Positions 18,346-28,657 are shown, counted from the stretch's first letter. The stretch: 64,000 nt of DNA from Planctomycetota bacterium (GCA_021851715.1 JAJZCR010000006.1:1-64000); one strand, 5' to 3'. Translations and numbers: made by a program. The notes: a model not told the origin generated them from the sequence alone.

Positions 18346-18879
18346 TTAATGGCTCAATCGCGTATTCCGGGAGGTCCAGTGGAACGATGGCTTGCCGATT
18401 GGTGGCAGGTGGTATCGCAGATGTCCGGCCAGCCGTCTTGCGGTATCCGCCACCGTAGCAGTTAAGCCTTGGCCAACAGCCAATGATTGTACACCCACGG
18501 CCACGACCCAGGCCTGGGGGACACCTCCAAAGGCCAGGCGAGCCAGTTCCAGTATCTGCGGAGGCGAAAACTGATGGCCCAGACAGGCTGCCGTTGGCTG
18601 GGCTGTGATGCGGCGAATTGTAACACGACCAGCCGGCACGGCAACACTGGCATCGATAAATATAACGCGGTCGGCGCGGGCAATAATCGCCGCCAGTTCC
18701 GGCGTAAGTTGCAGTTCAGTTCGGCAGGCCACACTAGCGGAAAAAGCCTCGCCAAGACTCTGACGGATAAGCTCTACCACTGCTGGTCCCACACCATCGT
18801 CAGAGCGCAGCGCGTTGCCATAGCCTATGAGCAGTGTGTCAATAGCTGCCTGTTCAGGATCAGTCGCGTTGTAGCACAT
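18346..18879 (-). CDS. hoxW: [NiFe] hydrogenase maturation endopeptidase (HoxW/HycI family)
   Basis: About 177 aa from the ATG at 18879, chosen because GGAGAG lies seven bases upstream; a start at 18894 is possible. Family motifs are visible: IGYGNALRSDDGVGPAVVE with the first nickel-sensing Asp, ADRVIFIDASVAVPAG with the second acidic site, and the later GHQFSPPQIL histidine. The protease removes the C-terminal tail of the large subunit after nickel insertion. It overlaps the hoxH gene by 20 bases, the usual place for the cognate protease. Confidence 0.9.
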   Translation of the reverse strand: MCYNATDPEQAAIDTLLIGYGNALRSDDGVGPAVVELIRQSLGEAFSASVACRTELQLTPELAAIIARADRVIFIDASVAVPAGRVTIRRITAQPTAACLGHQFSPPQILELARLAFGGVPQAWVVAVGVQSLAVGQGLTATVADTARRLAGHLRYHLPPIGKPSFHWTSRNTRLSH

Positions 18880-20284
18880 CGCATAACTCTCCATCGGATT
18901 TACGCAATTCGATACGAAGCGGCATTTGTCCCAGGGCATGGGTAGAACAACTCAAGCAGGGATCAAAACACCGGATCACCGCCTCCACGCGGTTTAACAT
19001 TCCTTCTTCCAGATGCGTGCCGTCGACAAACCGTTGGGCCACCTGCAGCACTCCGCGATTCATCGCCAGGTTGTTATTGCCGGTGGCAATGATGAGATTA
19101 GCCCAGACCATGCGGGCACTTTCATCAATACGGTAATGGTGAATGAGTGTGCCGCGCGGGGCTTCGGAAATGCCGACACCCTCCAGCCGGTTGGGCCTGG
19201 CCCGTGACCGCACATGGGTATTCAGAATATCCGGGTATTCCAGCAGGCGTTGAATCATTTCAATGCCGTAGAGAATTTCGATCAGCCGGGCCCAGTGATA
19301 ATGAAAGCTGCTTTGAGGCGATCGGCCCAGTCGCGTGCGGAAAATGCCTAGTTCCGCGTCCGCCCGTGGTGTACCGCACCGCTCGGCAAGAATAATCCGG
19401 GCCAGAGCGCCGACGCGATAAATGCCGTCCGGGTAGCCACGCGGCCGGAAATATGGCGATTTAAGATAGGAATGTTTCTCGACGGCTTCGCCGATCATGG
19501 ATTGATACTGGTGCGGGTCCGTTAGATCAGCCACGGGTGCGGCGTTTTCATCCACAAACCGCAAGGCACCATCGTAGTGTTCAATCAGGCCGGCCGGTGA
19601 AATCAGCCCGGCAAAAAGCGTGGGAAAATTGGCGAAAGCATCGACTTCAGCCGGATAGCGGTCACGGACTGTATGAAAATACTCCAGCGCCCGGGCGGCA
19701 CGGGAAAGGGCGGCGGGAATTTGGGCGAGAATCAAATCGCGATTTTCCGCCGTCAACGAGGCGTTGACCCCACCCGGCACGACCCAGGCGGGGTGAATTT
19801 TCTTCTCGCCCAGCATGGCGATTATGTCCTGCCCGAACTTGCGCAGGAGAATGCCGTCACGGGCAAATTCCGGATGATCGCGAATAAGGCCGAAAATATT
19901 GCGGCTGGCAGGATCGCCATCCATGCCAAAAAGCAGATCAGGACTGGAAAGGTGAAAAAATGACAGCGCATGACTCTGCACAATCTGGGCCAGGTTCATG
20001 ATGCGCCGCAATTTATTGGCGGTGGGGGGTATATCCACCGCCAGTAAATCGTCGCAGGCTTTGGCGGAGGCCATCAGATGGCTGACCGGACATATGCCGC
20101 AGATTCTGGCCATAATTCCCGGCATTTCAGTCAGTGGGCGGCCTTCAACAAATTTTTCAAAGCCGCGGAATTGCGTAACATGAAATTGGGCGTCGGAAAC
20201 TTTCCCGTTGTCATCAAGGGCAATGGTGATGCGTGCATGGCCTTCGATTCGTGTTACGCCTTCAATGGTAATAGTTTTGTTCAT
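18860..20284 (-). CDS. hoxH: Bidirectional [NiFe] hydrogenase large subunit HoxH
   Basis: A 474-aa catalytic subunit starting [20 protein letters not shown]. The two pairs of nickel ligands are in [14 protein letters not shown] (about residue 60) and DPCLSCSTH near residue 450. About 25 residues follow the final His (ALGQMPLR and onwards), the tail that the adjacent protease should cut. L1 and L2 signatures and neighbours HoxEFUY place it in group 3d, NAD-linked bidirectional enzymes. It forms the H2-activating centre with HoxY in the cytoplasm; there is no signal peptide. Confidence 0.95.
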   Translation of the reverse strand: MNKTITIEGVTRIEGHARITIALDDNGKVSDAQFHVTQFRGFEKFVEGRPLTEMPGIMARICGICPVSHLMASAKACDDLLAVDIPPTANKLRRIMNLAQIVQSHALSFFHLSSPDLLFGMDGDPASRNIFGLIRDHPEFARDGILLRKFGQDIIAMLGEKKIHPAWVVPGGVNASLTAENRDLILAQIPAALSRAARALEYFHTVRDRYPAEVDAFANFPTLFAGLISPAGLIEHYDGALRFVDENAAPVADLTDPHQYQSMIGEAVEKHSYLKSPYFRPRGYPDGIYRVGALARIILAERCGTPRADAELGIFRTRLGRSPQSSFHYHWARLIEILYGIEMIQRLLEYPDILNTHVRSRARPNRLEGVGISEAPRGTLIHHYRIDESARMVWANLIIATGNNNLAMNRGVLQVAQRFVDGTHLEEGMLNRVEAVIRCFDPCLSCSTHALGQMPLRIELRKSDGELCDVLQRD

Positions 20285-20320
20285 GTTGAAATCCTCTTCT
20301 ACGCGCCAGCGCGGCGCTGA

Positions 20321-20887
20321 CTACCTGCCGAAACCCGACACGGTGGTGGTCGCCGGCGTACGTCCGGCCAGAATCTCGGTCAGGACGTACCATATGGCAT
20401 CGGCGGGGGGCGGGCAGCCCGGTAAAAACATATCCACCTTGATGACCTCGTGGAGAGCAGTGGCGTGCGGGCGCAGGGGCGGAACTCCTACCACGGGCAG
20501 GGCCACCTGGCGCTCTGCAGGTGTCGGTGGTTCCTGGGCGTTTTCCACGTAAGCACGGGCAAAGAGGTCACTTCGGTCAAAATAGTTGCGCATCGCCGGT
20601 ACATTCCCGGTAACAGCGCAATCACCCAGTGCCACCACCAGTTTGCTGCGGGCCCGAATAATCAAGGCTTTGTGCAGATCTTCTTCGCTGCTGACGGCTC
20701 CTTCCACCAGGGTAACATCCACCTGCTGCGGAAACTGCTTCTGGTCCACCACCGGGGAATGAAGCACCTCCACCAGGCCCGCCAGGGTGATAAGCCGCTC
20801 ATCAAGGTCCATCAAACTCATGTGGCAACCGGAACAGCCGTCCAGCCAGACAGTTGCAACGGTGGGTTTCGGTGTTGACGTGGTCAT
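20321..20887 (-). CDS. hoxY: Bidirectional hydrogenase small subunit HoxY
   Basis: A 188-aa small subunit. Cysteines for one proximal [4Fe-4S] cluster appear in LDGCSGCHMSL (about residue 19), VALGDCAVTGNVPAM and FLPGCPPPADAIWYVL. The long C-terminal domain holding medial and distal clusters in uptake hydrogenases is missing, as is typical for HoxY. No Tat signal is present, so the enzyme is cytoplasmic. It overlaps hoxU by four bases and precedes hoxH by 36 bases. Confidence 0.95.
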   Translation of the reverse strand: MTTSTPKPTVATVWLDGCSGCHMSLMDLDERLITLAGLVEVLHSPVVDQKQFPQQVDVTLVEGAVSSEEDLHKALIIRARSKLVVALGDCAVTGNVPAMRNYFDRSDLFARAYVENAQEPPTPAERQVALPVVGVPPLRPHATALHEVIKVDMFLPGCPPPADAIWYVLTEILAGRTPATTTVSGFGR

Positions 20888-21615
20888 GGTTGGGCCTCCC
20901 GCATGAGGGTTAAATAAGGTAGAAACATGGTCTTTTTGGTCATTTCACCCACCGCGGTCCCACGATGTGTCAGCGCTCCGGTGGGGCAGATATTGACGCA
21001 TTTTCCGCAACTGGTACAGGTTTCACTTTCGCCCCAGTTCTGGTCCAGGTCGTGGATGATGGCTGCCAGCACGCCGCGGCCTTTGATATCCTTGGTGTGT
21101 GCACCCTCGATTTCGGCACATACTCGCACGCATCGGCTGCACAAAATGCAGCGGTTATGGTCCATCCTCATGCGATCATGCGAATTGTCCACATCCAGAT
21201 GTGGAAAACGATAGGCAAAACGCACATGATCTATGCCCAATTTTATCGCCATGGCCTGCAATTCGCAGTGTCCGTTGCTCACGCAGACGGAGCATACGTG
21301 GTTGCGCTCGGCCAGGAGCAATTCCACAATGATGCGGCGGTAGTTTTCCAGCCGCGGGGAATTGGTGCTGATATTCATGCCTTCAGTGCAAACCGTGGCA
21401 CAGGCAGCCTGCAGCTTGGGAAAACCGGCGATTTCCACCATGCACAGTCGACAGCCTCCCCACACAGTGAGGCCTTCCATATAACAGAGCGTGGGAATAT
21501 CAATGCCATTTTCACGGGCCACCTGCAAAACGGTTTCGCCCTTGCGGCAACTGACATCTTTATCATCAATCCGCAGTGTGATGGATTCGATTTCCACATC
21601 GGTGAACGTGTTCAT
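20884..21615 (-). CDS. hoxU: Hydrogenase diaphorase subunit HoxU (NuoG-like N-terminal part)
   Basis: A 243-aa iron-sulfur protein matching the first third of NuoG. It contains a plant-type [2Fe-2S] site ([15 protein letters not shown] plus a later Cys), a His-Cys3 cluster site ([12 protein letters not shown]), and a 2x[4Fe-4S] ferredoxin site ([11 protein letters not shown] and [14 protein letters not shown]). It carries electrons between HoxF and the HoxYH module. Length fits HoxU (about 240 aa). Four-base overlaps on both sides show tight translational coupling. Confidence 0.94.
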   Translation of the reverse strand: MNTFTDVEIESITLRIDDKDVSCRKGETVLQVARENGIDIPTLCYMEGLTVWGGCRLCMVEIAGFPKLQAACATVCTEGMNISTNSPRLENYRRIIVELLLAERNHVCSVCVSNGHCELQAMAIKLGIDHVRFAYRFPHLDVDNSHDRMRMDHNRCILCSRCVRVCAEIEGAHTKDIKGRGVLAAIIHDLDQNWGESETCTSCGKCVNICPTGALTHRGTAVGEMTKKTMFLPYLTLMREAQP

Positions 21616-23258
21616 GAGAGCACCTCCAAGGCAACGTGTTTGGCCCCATCCTCGGCAAGGCCGGTGGGGGAGCTTTGAATAAGTTTCAGGTATTCACTTT
21701 CAAAATAGCGCAGGGTGCTGAGCACAGGGTTGGGTGCCGATTGCCCCAGCCCGCACAGGCTGGTCTGCTTGACCATGTCGCAAAGATCTTTAAGCAGGCT
21801 CAGATCGGCCATGGTTGCCTGACGTTTGCAGATGCGATCCAGCAGTTCGTGCATTTCGTAGGTGCCTACACGACAAGGTATGCATTTGCCGCAGCTTTCG
21901 CTCATGCAGAATTCCATGAAAAATCTTGCCACATCCACCATGTTGCTGGTTTCATCCATGACAATCATGCCGCCGGATCCCATGATGGAACCCAGTTTGG
22001 TCAGGGATTCGTAATCGACGGTGATATCCAGATGCTCGGCGGGAATGCAGCCGCCGGACGGCCCGCCGGTTTGAACTGCTTTAAAAGCTTTGCCGTCGGG
22101 AATTCCGCCGGCGATGTCATAAATAATTTCCCGTAGCGGCATACCCATAGGCACTTCAATAAGGCCGGTGTTTTTGATTTTTCCGGTCAGCGCAAAAATT
22201 TTTGTCCCTTTGCTCTTTTCCGTACCGATGGTGGCAAACCACTTGCCGCCGCGTTCGATGATGGCCGGAATATTGGCAAAGGTCTCCACATTGTTGATCA
22301 GTGTCGGACAGCCGTGCAGACCGGAGTTAGCCGGATAGGGTGGCCGCGGACGGGGCATGCCGCGTTTGCCCTCCACGCTGGCAATAAGAGCGGTTTCCTC
22401 GCCGCAGACAAATGCTCCCGCTCCGAGACGAATTTCCACGTTAAAATCAAAATTCGACCCGAACAGCCCATGGCCCAACAGGCCTTCGCGCCGGGCCTGG
22501 TTGATGGCCCGAGTAAGGCGTTTAACCGCCAATGGATATTCCGCTCGAACATAAAGAATCCCCTGGCGAGCGCCAACGGCATAGGCCGCGATGGCCATGC
22601 CCTCCAGCACGCGGTGCGGATCGCCTTCCATGACACTTCGATCCATAAAGGCTCCGGGATCGCCTTCATCGCCATTGCAGATGACATATTTCGTTTTGCC
22701 GCCGGCCTTGGAAACCGTCGCCCATTTCAGACCGGTCGGGAACCCGGCTCCGCCCCGGCCTCTCAGGCCCGACTCGGATATTTCCGCAATAACCTGTTGC
22801 GGCGTCATGCCCGTGAGCACTTTGAGTAAGGCTCGATAGGCCCCGTGCGCCACGCAATCAGCAAGATTTTCAGGATCAATGCGCCCGGCATTTTCGCGCA
22901 CGATTAATTTTTGCCGGGTGAAAAAAGGCTGCTTGGTGTCGCACACCAGTTCCGCCACCGGCTGGCCGGCCAGACTTTCGACAACAGTTCCGGCATGTTC
23001 CGGCTTGACGGACTGGTACATGGTATCGTCGGCCTTGAGCAGAGGGCCGTTGCAGCACAGGCCCATGCACCCCACACCTTTAACACAGACCGTGCTCTTG
23101 AGGCCGCGCCGCTGCACTTCGTCGGTGATATTTTTCAAAAGAACATCGCTCTGCGAACTTACACATCCCGATTCCGTACAGACGTGAATGTGATGGCTAA
23201 AATGAGCATCCTGATTCCGGGCCTTTTCCGCCATGGCTGTTAATTCTTCCGGTTTCAT
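21612..23258 (-). CDS. hoxF: Hydrogenase diaphorase subunit HoxF (NuoF-like)
   Basis: A 548-aa flavoprotein. It has an N-terminal thioredoxin-like [2Fe-2S] domain (about residues 20-115, with CTESGCVSS and VGCMGLCC). The NADH/FMN domain follows, with [13 protein letters not shown] and [15 protein letters not shown]. Next come an SLBB domain ([10 protein letters not shown]) and a C-terminal [4Fe-4S] site, [11 protein letters not shown] with a later Cys in CGLGQ. It exchanges electrons with NAD(H). NuoF-like subunits of electron-bifurcating hydrogenases look alike, so ferredoxin coupling cannot be excluded, but the HoxEFUYH set points to group 3d. Confidence 0.94.
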   Translation of the reverse strand: MKPEELTAMAEKARNQDAHFSHHIHVCTESGCVSSQSDVLLKNITDEVQRRGLKSTVCVKGVGCMGLCCNGPLLKADDTMYQSVKPEHAGTVVESLAGQPVAELVCDTKQPFFTRQKLIVRENAGRIDPENLADCVAHGAYRALLKVLTGMTPQQVIAEISESGLRGRGGAGFPTGLKWATVSKAGGKTKYVICNGDEGDPGAFMDRSVMEGDPHRVLEGMAIAAYAVGARQGILYVRAEYPLAVKRLTRAINQARREGLLGHGLFGSNFDFNVEIRLGAGAFVCGEETALIASVEGKRGMPRPRPPYPANSGLHGCPTLINNVETFANIPAIIERGGKWFATIGTEKSKGTKIFALTGKIKNTGLIEVPMGMPLREIIYDIAGGIPDGKAFKAVQTGGPSGGCIPAEHLDITVDYESLTKLGSIMGSGGMIVMDETSNMVDVARFFMEFCMSESCGKCIPCRVGTYEMHELLDRICKRQATMADLSLLKDLCDMVKQTSLCGLGQSAPNPVLSTLRYFESEYLKLIQSSPTGLAEDGAKHVALEVLS

Positions 23259-23767
23259 ACGTTGGCCTTTCTTTTCAATGTGGCATCCAGCGAGTCCAAC
23301 AACTCCGGAGGTGTGCGTTTGCCGAACACCTGCCCGTCAATCACGGCGGTGGGGGCCAGCCCGCAGGCTCCGATGCAGCGTGCCACCATCAGCGACAGTT
23401 GACCGTCTTTGGTGGTCTGGTTTTCTTTAATGTTGTAGCGCTGTTGCACTTCATCGAGCAGCTTTTGACCGCCTTTGATGTAACAGGCGGTTCCCATGCA
23501 AACCACACATACGTGTTTTCCCTGCGGCTTAAGCGTAAAAAAGTGATAAAAAGTGGCTACACCGTAGACTTTGGACAGCGGCACGTGCAACGCCGCCGCC
23601 ACCCAGAGCATAGAGGCCTTGTCCAAAAAGCCGAATGCCTGTTGCACACTGTGCAGACTCTCAATCAGGGCGTCAGCATGAAAATTATTGCGGCGCATCG
23701 TGGTTTCAACGATTTTCCACCGTTTATCATCAGTGGGAGGTTGTGGCATGGATGCGGCTTGTGTCAT
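23255..23767 (-). CDS. hoxE: Hydrogenase diaphorase subunit HoxE (NuoE-like)
   Basis: A 170-aa thioredoxin-like [2Fe-2S] protein. The cluster ligands are in [13 protein letters not shown] (about residue 88) and [15 protein letters not shown] (about 130), with a typical helical N-terminal part ([16 protein letters not shown] and [16 protein letters not shown]). HoxE is the ancillary subunit of five-subunit Hox hydrogenases and may be the ferredoxin or quinone contact. It overlaps hoxF by four bases and follows hypE by 30 bases, the widest space in this part of the operon. Confidence 0.94.
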   Translation of the reverse strand: MTQAASMPQPPTDDKRWKIVETTMRRNNFHADALIESLHSVQQAFGFLDKASMLWVAAALHVPLSKVYGVATFYHFFTLKPQGKHVCVVCMGTACYIKGGQKLLDEVQQRYNIKENQTTKDGQLSLMVARCIGACGLAPTAVIDGQVFGKRTPPELLDSLDATLKRKANV

Positions 23768-23797
23768 GTGTGTGGCTCCTGTGCTGATTCAACCGCG

Positions 23798-24856
23798 TCA
23801 GCAAATGCGCGGCAATTGTTCTCCATAGGGCTTTTGTACGATGCGCTGCCCGCCGATTTCCGTCCGCAGCACGCATAATCCATCAATTTCAGTGGATACA
23901 TGGCCGATGATGGCGGCTTGGCGACCCAGCGGATGCGACTGAATTAAATTTAACGCGGCCTGGGCCTCGGCGGGGCGCACCGCCATCAACACCTTGCCTT
24001 CATTGGCGATGTCCAGAGGATCCAGTCCCAGCATGTCGGCTGCGTGGCGGGCTTCGGGGCGAATTGGAATTTGCATTTCGTCAAGAATAATCCGATAGCC
24101 GGTTCTCGCCGCCAGATCCGCGGCCACGCCGGCCAGGCCGCCGCGGGTCGGATCGCGCATGAACACCACGCCTGGTACACACGTCCGGAGTTGACCAATC
24201 AGGCCGTTGAGTGGGGCGGCATCACTGCGCAAAACACTCTGCACTTCCGGCATTTCGCGGGCCAGCATGACCGCCAGGCCGTGCTCCCCGATCGGGCCGT
24301 TGATGATCAAGACATCTCCGGGTTGAACGCGATCCGGATGTGGATGCGGACTAGGTTCCATTTTGCCAACGCCCGCAGTGGTAATGTAAATGCCATCCGC
24401 CTGACCCCGGCCAACTACTTTGGTATCGCCGGTGATGACCCGCACCCCGGCTTCAGCGGCGGTGGCGGCTACGGAATCCAGCACACGCTCAAGAATTTGC
24501 CGGGGCAGCCCTTCAGCCAGAATCATCGACAGGGCCAGCCCCAGGGGTGTGGCACCGCTGACCGCCAGATCGTTGACGGTTCCGCTGACCGCCAGCCGGC
24601 CAATATCGCCACCCGGGAAAAATAGCGGCTGCACCACGTAGCTATCAATGGTCAGGGCCAGGCTGCCATCGTTCATGATGCCGGAATCCAGCAGATCGGT
24701 CAGTGCGGGATTGCCCAATCGCGGCAGCACCAACTGGTTGATCAACACATCCGTGAGTTGGCCGCCTCCGCCATGCCCCAGTACAACACGTTGGAAGGTT
24801 GCCGGTGGCTGAACCGATGTTGACATCGAAGATAAGGCCGATTTATGAATGGTCAT
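23798..24856 (-). CDS. hypE: Hydrogenase maturation protein HypE
   Basis: A 352-aa PurM/AIR-synthase family ATPase. It shows GHGGGGQLTDVLI, the NDGSLALTIDSYVVQPLFFP segment, GTVNDLAVSGA and the invariant C-terminal PRIC. The final Cys is carbamoylated by HypF and dehydrated to a thiocyanate, giving the CN ligands of the active-site Fe. Length is standard (about 330-350). It overlaps hypD by four bases. Confidence 0.96.
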   Translation of the reverse strand: MTIHKSALSSMSTSVQPPATFQRVVLGHGGGGQLTDVLINQLVLPRLGNPALTDLLDSGIMNDGSLALTIDSYVVQPLFFPGGDIGRLAVSGTVNDLAVSGATPLGLALSMILAEGLPRQILERVLDSVAATAAEAGVRVITGDTKVVGRGQADGIYITTAGVGKMEPSPHPHPDRVQPGDVLIINGPIGEHGLAVMLAREMPEVQSVLRSDAAPLNGLIGQLRTCVPGVVFMRDPTRGGLAGVAADLAARTGYRIILDEMQIPIRPEARHAADMLGLDPLDIANEGKVLMAVRPAEAQAALNLIQSHPLGRQAAIIGHVSTEIDGLCVLRTEIGGQRIVQKPYGEQLPRIC

Positions 24857-25989
24857 GGCAGCACCTCTTGCAGTTGTTGAACCGGAGCGAGGCCATTGCT
24901 CTCAGCCCGGTGCGGTCCATATTTAAACCAGGCTGCACAGGTGCCTTCGGAACTGACCATGCACGGTCCGATCGGTTGCACCGGGGTGCAGGCATGACCA
25001 AAGAGCCTGCATTCCGGCGGCAGGGCTAATCCGCTGATGACCCGTCCGCAAATGCAACCAGCCGGTTCACGATCCTCCACCGGTTTCAGGCCGAATCTTT
25101 GTGCGGCATTAAAACGTGCATAGCCCTGGCGCAGGAATAATCCGCTCATGGGTATCACCCCCAGGCCGCGCCAACGGGCATCACCCGTTTCAAAGACCTT
25201 CTGCAGCAAGGCTAGGGCGTGTGGGTTGCCGGTCGGGCGAACTGCCTGAGGATATTGATTGACCAATGCCACGTGCCCAGCGGCTACCATCTCCGTCAGA
25301 CACTGCAGTGAGGATAACAAAAGGCCGGGCTCAAACCCGCCGATCACACACGGGGTGTTAAATTCCTCCACAATACACCGGTAGGCATCTGATCCGATGA
25401 TGACTGATACGTGACCAGGGCACAAAAAACCATCGATCTTCGGCCGGTCCGCCGCCGAAAGCAAAGCCCGCATGGCCGGAAGAATCAATTTATGGCTGGC
25501 CAGCACGGTGAAGTTATCCAGTCCAAGCTTCTGGGCGGCGCAAATTGCCGCTGCCGTGGCCGGAGCCGTGGTTTCAAAGCCAACCGCCGCAAATACCACC
25601 TGCCACTCCGGGTGGGTTTGAGCCATCCGCACCGCATCTAAACTGCTGTAAACAACTTCAATGCTGGCCCCATCCCCACGGGCTTTTTCCAGGCTGCCGT
25701 GTTTTCCCGGCACCCGCAACATATCGCCGTAGGTGCATAACGTTATCTCACGGCGGCTGCCCAGATCAATAAGCTCATCAATATCCGCCTGAGCAGTGAC
25801 GCACACCGGGCAACCCGGACCGCTGATTAACCGCACATTTTTCGGCATCACGCTGTGCAGACCACAGCGAAAAGCACTGGTCGTATGCGTACCGCAAACC
25901 TCCATAAATGCTATGGATCGGCCAAGGCCGGCAGCGGAGGCATGCAGCGCACGAAGTAATTCCTGGCTTGGCCGGGTACCAATATTCAT
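24853..25989 (-). CDS. hypD: Hydrogenase maturation protein HypD
   Basis: A 378-aa protein with the conserved motifs CGTHTTSAFRCGL (about residue 32), SGPGCPVCVTAQADID (about 57), VGFETTAPATA and CPGHVSVIIGSDAY. A C-terminal [4Fe-4S] cluster site follows, with cysteines in CICGRV, ECRLFGHAC and GPCMVSSEGTCAAWF. HypD is the scaffold on which Fe(CN)2CO is assembled, with HypC and HypE. Its start overlaps the hypC stop by four bases. Confidence 0.96.
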   Translation of the reverse strand: MNIGTRPSQELLRALHASAAGLGRSIAFMEVCGTHTTSAFRCGLHSVMPKNVRLISGPGCPVCVTAQADIDELIDLGSRREITLCTYGDMLRVPGKHGSLEKARGDGASIEVVYSSLDAVRMAQTHPEWQVVFAAVGFETTAPATAAAICAAQKLGLDNFTVLASHKLILPAMRALLSAADRPKIDGFLCPGHVSVIIGSDAYRCIVEEFNTPCVIGGFEPGLLLSSLQCLTEMVAAGHVALVNQYPQAVRPTGNPHALALLQKVFETGDARWRGLGVIPMSGLFLRQGYARFNAAQRFGLKPVEDREPAGCICGRVISGLALPPECRLFGHACTPVQPIGPCMVSSEGTCAAWFKYGPHRAESNGLAPVQQLQEVLP

Positions 25990-26273
25990 CGCCGATCTCC
26001 TTTGTCTATGGATGAACTCACTGATGCATCGGCTTCTGAACCTGCCGGGGACCTAGCGGCGGCCTGAGCCACATCGCGCAGCAAGGCCCAGGTCTCGCCA
26101 GCCTGTTTCGGGTCCAGTTTTTCTATGGCAAAGCCCGCGTGAATAAGCAGCCAATCTCCGGGTTGGGCATCCGGCGTTAACATGGTGTTCACCGGCAAAC
26201 GGTTGCCGTGCAAATCCACCACGCCTTCAAGGCCGTTGTGCGTTATTAATTTTGCGGGTACGGCTAAACACAC
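25986..26273 (-). CDS. hypC: Hydrogenase maturation chaperone HypC
   Basis: A protein of about 95 aa. I place the start at the GTG at 26273, giving Met-Cys-Leu-Ala-Val-Pro-Ala. In HypC the Cys directly after Met binds the Fe(CN)2CO unit and must become N-terminal. AAAGGAG lies eight bases upstream of this GTG. An in-frame GTG at 26282 would put Cys at position 5 and overlap that site, so it is unlikely. Other family parts are clear (VDLHGNRLPVN and PGDWLLIHAGFAIEKLD). The C-terminal 30 residues are low-complexity Ala/Ser/Asp and exceed the family length. The start lies inside the hypF end. Confidence 0.92.
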   Translation of the reverse strand: MCLAVPAKLITHNGLEGVVDLHGNRLPVNTMLTPDAQPGDWLLIHAGFAIEKLDPKQAGETWALLRDVAQAAARSPAGSEADASVSSSIDKGDRR

Positions 26274-28657
26274 AGTTGGCACTCCTTTGGCTCACGGTTT
26301 TTTCGTCCATGCCGGGCCATAAGACTCGCGGCAATGAACGCCTGCCCCAAAGACAATCCTCCATCGGTGGGTGGTACCAGATGATGGCGTAATACGCGCA
26401 AGCCCCGTCGGGCAAGTCGTTGGGTTAAGGCTTCTGCGAAAACCTGGTTGGTCAATACACCACCCGACAAAGCCACCACTTTCACGCCGCTTTTATCAGC
26501 ATGTTCGGCCACCACTGCGTCCCATGCCGCGGCTAAATAGTGATAGAACAGTGCCGCAATGGTTGCCGCCGCCGTTCCGCGTAGCTGCTGTTGCAGCAGG
26601 AATCGCCATAATAGCGCAAGGTCCAGCCTGTCGATGCCGTTTTCATCGGTGTGGATCTGCCAAAGCGTGCCCATTTCAGCCACAGCACCTGCCGCTTCCA
26701 GGGCGACCGTGTCCAGGGCCATGGCCGCCTCTGCTTCATAGCGGTTATACGTACATAAATTCAGCAGTGCAGCCAGAGCGTCAAATAACCTGCCCATGCT
26801 GCTGGACGTAACGCATTGCCAGTTGCGCCGCATCATCAGAAACATGGCTTGACGAAGATGCGAGTCCGGCATGACCGTGTGGGCCAGCGGATGATTTTCA
26901 CCCGCATCGCCGAATACCTGCCACAACAGTGCCACCGCGCTGCGACGAATTTCCTTTGCGGCGATGTCTCCGCCCGGCAGCCGCAACGGTTGTAAACTTG
27001 CCAGTCGTGTAAACGCCACCGGCGATACCAACAGCAGTTCTCCGCCCCAACCTGTGCCATCCGTGCCCAGGCCGGAACCATCGCCTATCAGCGCCAGGGC
27101 CCGATCCATCTGGCCATGTTCCGCCAGCACCGCCGCAGCGTGTGCATGATGATGTTGCACCGGATACAGCGTGGCGTTGAACTTTTTGGCCAGGGTTGCC
27201 GCATACCCCGTGCTTACATACAAGGGGTGCAGATCACATGCTATAAAGTGTGGATGGACCTGGTAAAGGCTGCACAAATCATCAATGGCCCGGCGGAAAT
27301 AATCAAAGGCCAGCGGATTGCGGATATCTCCCAGGTGTTGGCTCACGATGGCCCCGGACGGCGTGACCAGTGTCACCGTATTTTTTAATTCACCGCCAAG
27401 CGCCAGCCCCGCAACACCCTCGGTACCGACCAGGGGAATGACGGTGGGGGCAAAGCCACGCGATCTCCGAATGGGCAAAAGCTCCTCGTTATCGCCCATA
27501 TCCAGCAAGACCGAATCATCCACGCAGCGGGCAATGGGCCGGTCATGCCAGAGTATGGCATCGCAGAGCGAGCCTAATCGCCGTACGGCCTCGGCATTGT
27601 CAATCACCAATGGCTCATCGCTGCTGTTGCCGCTGGTCATCACCAATACAGCTTCCGGCAGATTCAATTCGGCCATGAGCAAGTGCTGGATGGGCGTGTA
27701 GGCTAACATCATTCCCAGGCGGGCATTAAAAGGTGCCACCTGTGGAGCAACGGCCGTGCCGGTGAGCCGCCGTGCCAGAATAATTGGAGCGGCCGGAGAA
27801 ACCAGCGACTTAGCTGCAGCCGGACTAAGTGTTACATACTGACCTGCCGCCTCCACCGACCCGCACATCAGGGCAAATGGTTTGGCATCACGATGTTTGA
27901 GCCGGCGCAGCCGTGCCACCCCCTTAGGATCATCCGCACGCACCGCCAGATGAAATCCACCCAGCCCTTTGATGGCCACAATGCTGCCGTTGCGAAGCAA
28001 TTCCGCCGCCTTGGCGATGGGATCGCCGGCCACGGGTTCACCGGCGGGGTTGACCAATGCCAGTCGCGGACCGCAATCCGGACAGGCAATGGGCTGGGCA
28101 TGAAACCGCCGATCCAGTGGATTTCGATATTCATTCCCACAGGCCGGGCACATGGTGAAGTCCGCCATGGTGGTGGCGGGGCGGTCATAGGGAATATGAA
28201 CCATAATGCTGTAACGTGGCCCACAGTTGGTGCACGTGATCAAAGCGTGCCGGAAGCGTCGATTGCCGCTCTCGAATAACTCCTGGCGGCAGTGGTGGCA
28301 AAGGGCGGTATCCGGAGTAACGGCGGCTGTGGCTGGACCACGCTCGTCACTGGCCAAGATCTGAAAACCCGCCTCCGGAGCACCCGCTGCCACCATGACC
28401 TCGACGAAATGGTCAATCCTGGCCAGCGGCGGGGGCTCGTAGCGCAGACCTTGGGCGAATCGGGCAAGATTGGTGGGTAGGCCTTGCGCTTCAATCACAA
28501 CGCCTGTGCTGTTATTGGCCACCCATCCCGTGAGTTGCAGTTGCGTGGCGAGCCGATACACAAATGGCCGAAAACCAACCCCCTGCACCTGCCCGCCAAT
28601 GGCCCAGCGGCGGCGCTCCAGAGGAGGTTTTAAGTTGATTTCTTCCGGCATCGGCAT
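26264..28657 (-). CDS. hypF: Carbamoyltransferase HypF
   Basis: About 797 aa from the ATG at 28657. Domains in order: acylphosphatase-like (GGQVQGVGFRPFVYRLA), two zinc fingers (CHHC with CTNCG, CPACG with CPDCG), a YrdC-like domain (VAIKGLGGFHLAVRADD) and a Kae1-like transferase domain (VQHHHAHAAAVLAEHG, ALIGDGSGLGTDG, LSGGVLTNQVFAEAL). HypF makes the carbamoyl adenylate used for CN ligands. The frame continues 12 codons upstream to 28693, but those codons come wholly from the duplicated dnaK-locus block that begins at 28658, so they are probably not native. The nearest GGGAAGG ribosome-site-like sequence also lies in that block. Confidence 0.94.
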   Translation of the reverse strand: MPMPEEINLKPPLERRRWAIGGQVQGVGFRPFVYRLATQLQLTGWVANNSTGVVIEAQGLPTNLARFAQGLRYEPPPLARIDHFVEVMVAAGAPEAGFQILASDERGPATAAVTPDTALCHHCRQELFESGNRRFRHALITCTNCGPRYSIMVHIPYDRPATTMADFTMCPACGNEYRNPLDRRFHAQPIACPDCGPRLALVNPAGEPVAGDPIAKAAELLRNGSIVAIKGLGGFHLAVRADDPKGVARLRRLKHRDAKPFALMCGSVEAAGQYVTLSPAAAKSLVSPAAPIILARRLTGTAVAPQVAPFNARLGMMLAYTPIQHLLMAELNLPEAVLVMTSGNSSDEPLVIDNAEAVRRLGSLCDAILWHDRPIARCVDDSVLLDMGDNEELLPIRRSRGFAPTVIPLVGTEGVAGLALGGELKNTVTLVTPSGAIVSQHLGDIRNPLAFDYFRRAIDDLCSLYQVHPHFIACDLHPLYVSTGYAATLAKKFNATLYPVQHHHAHAAAVLAEHGQMDRALALIGDGSGLGTDGTGWGGELLLVSPVAFTRLASLQPLRLPGGDIAAKEIRRSAVALLWQVFGDAGENHPLAHTVMPDSHLRQAMFLMMRRNWQCVTSSSMGRLFDALAALLNLCTYNRYEAEAAMALDTVALEAAGAVAEMGTLWQIHTDENGIDRLDLALLWRFLLQQQLRGTAAATIAALFYHYLAAAWDAVVAEHADKSGVKVVALSGGVLTNQVFAEALTQRLARRGLRVLRHHLVPPTDGGLSLGQAFIAASLMARHGRKNREPKECQLCV

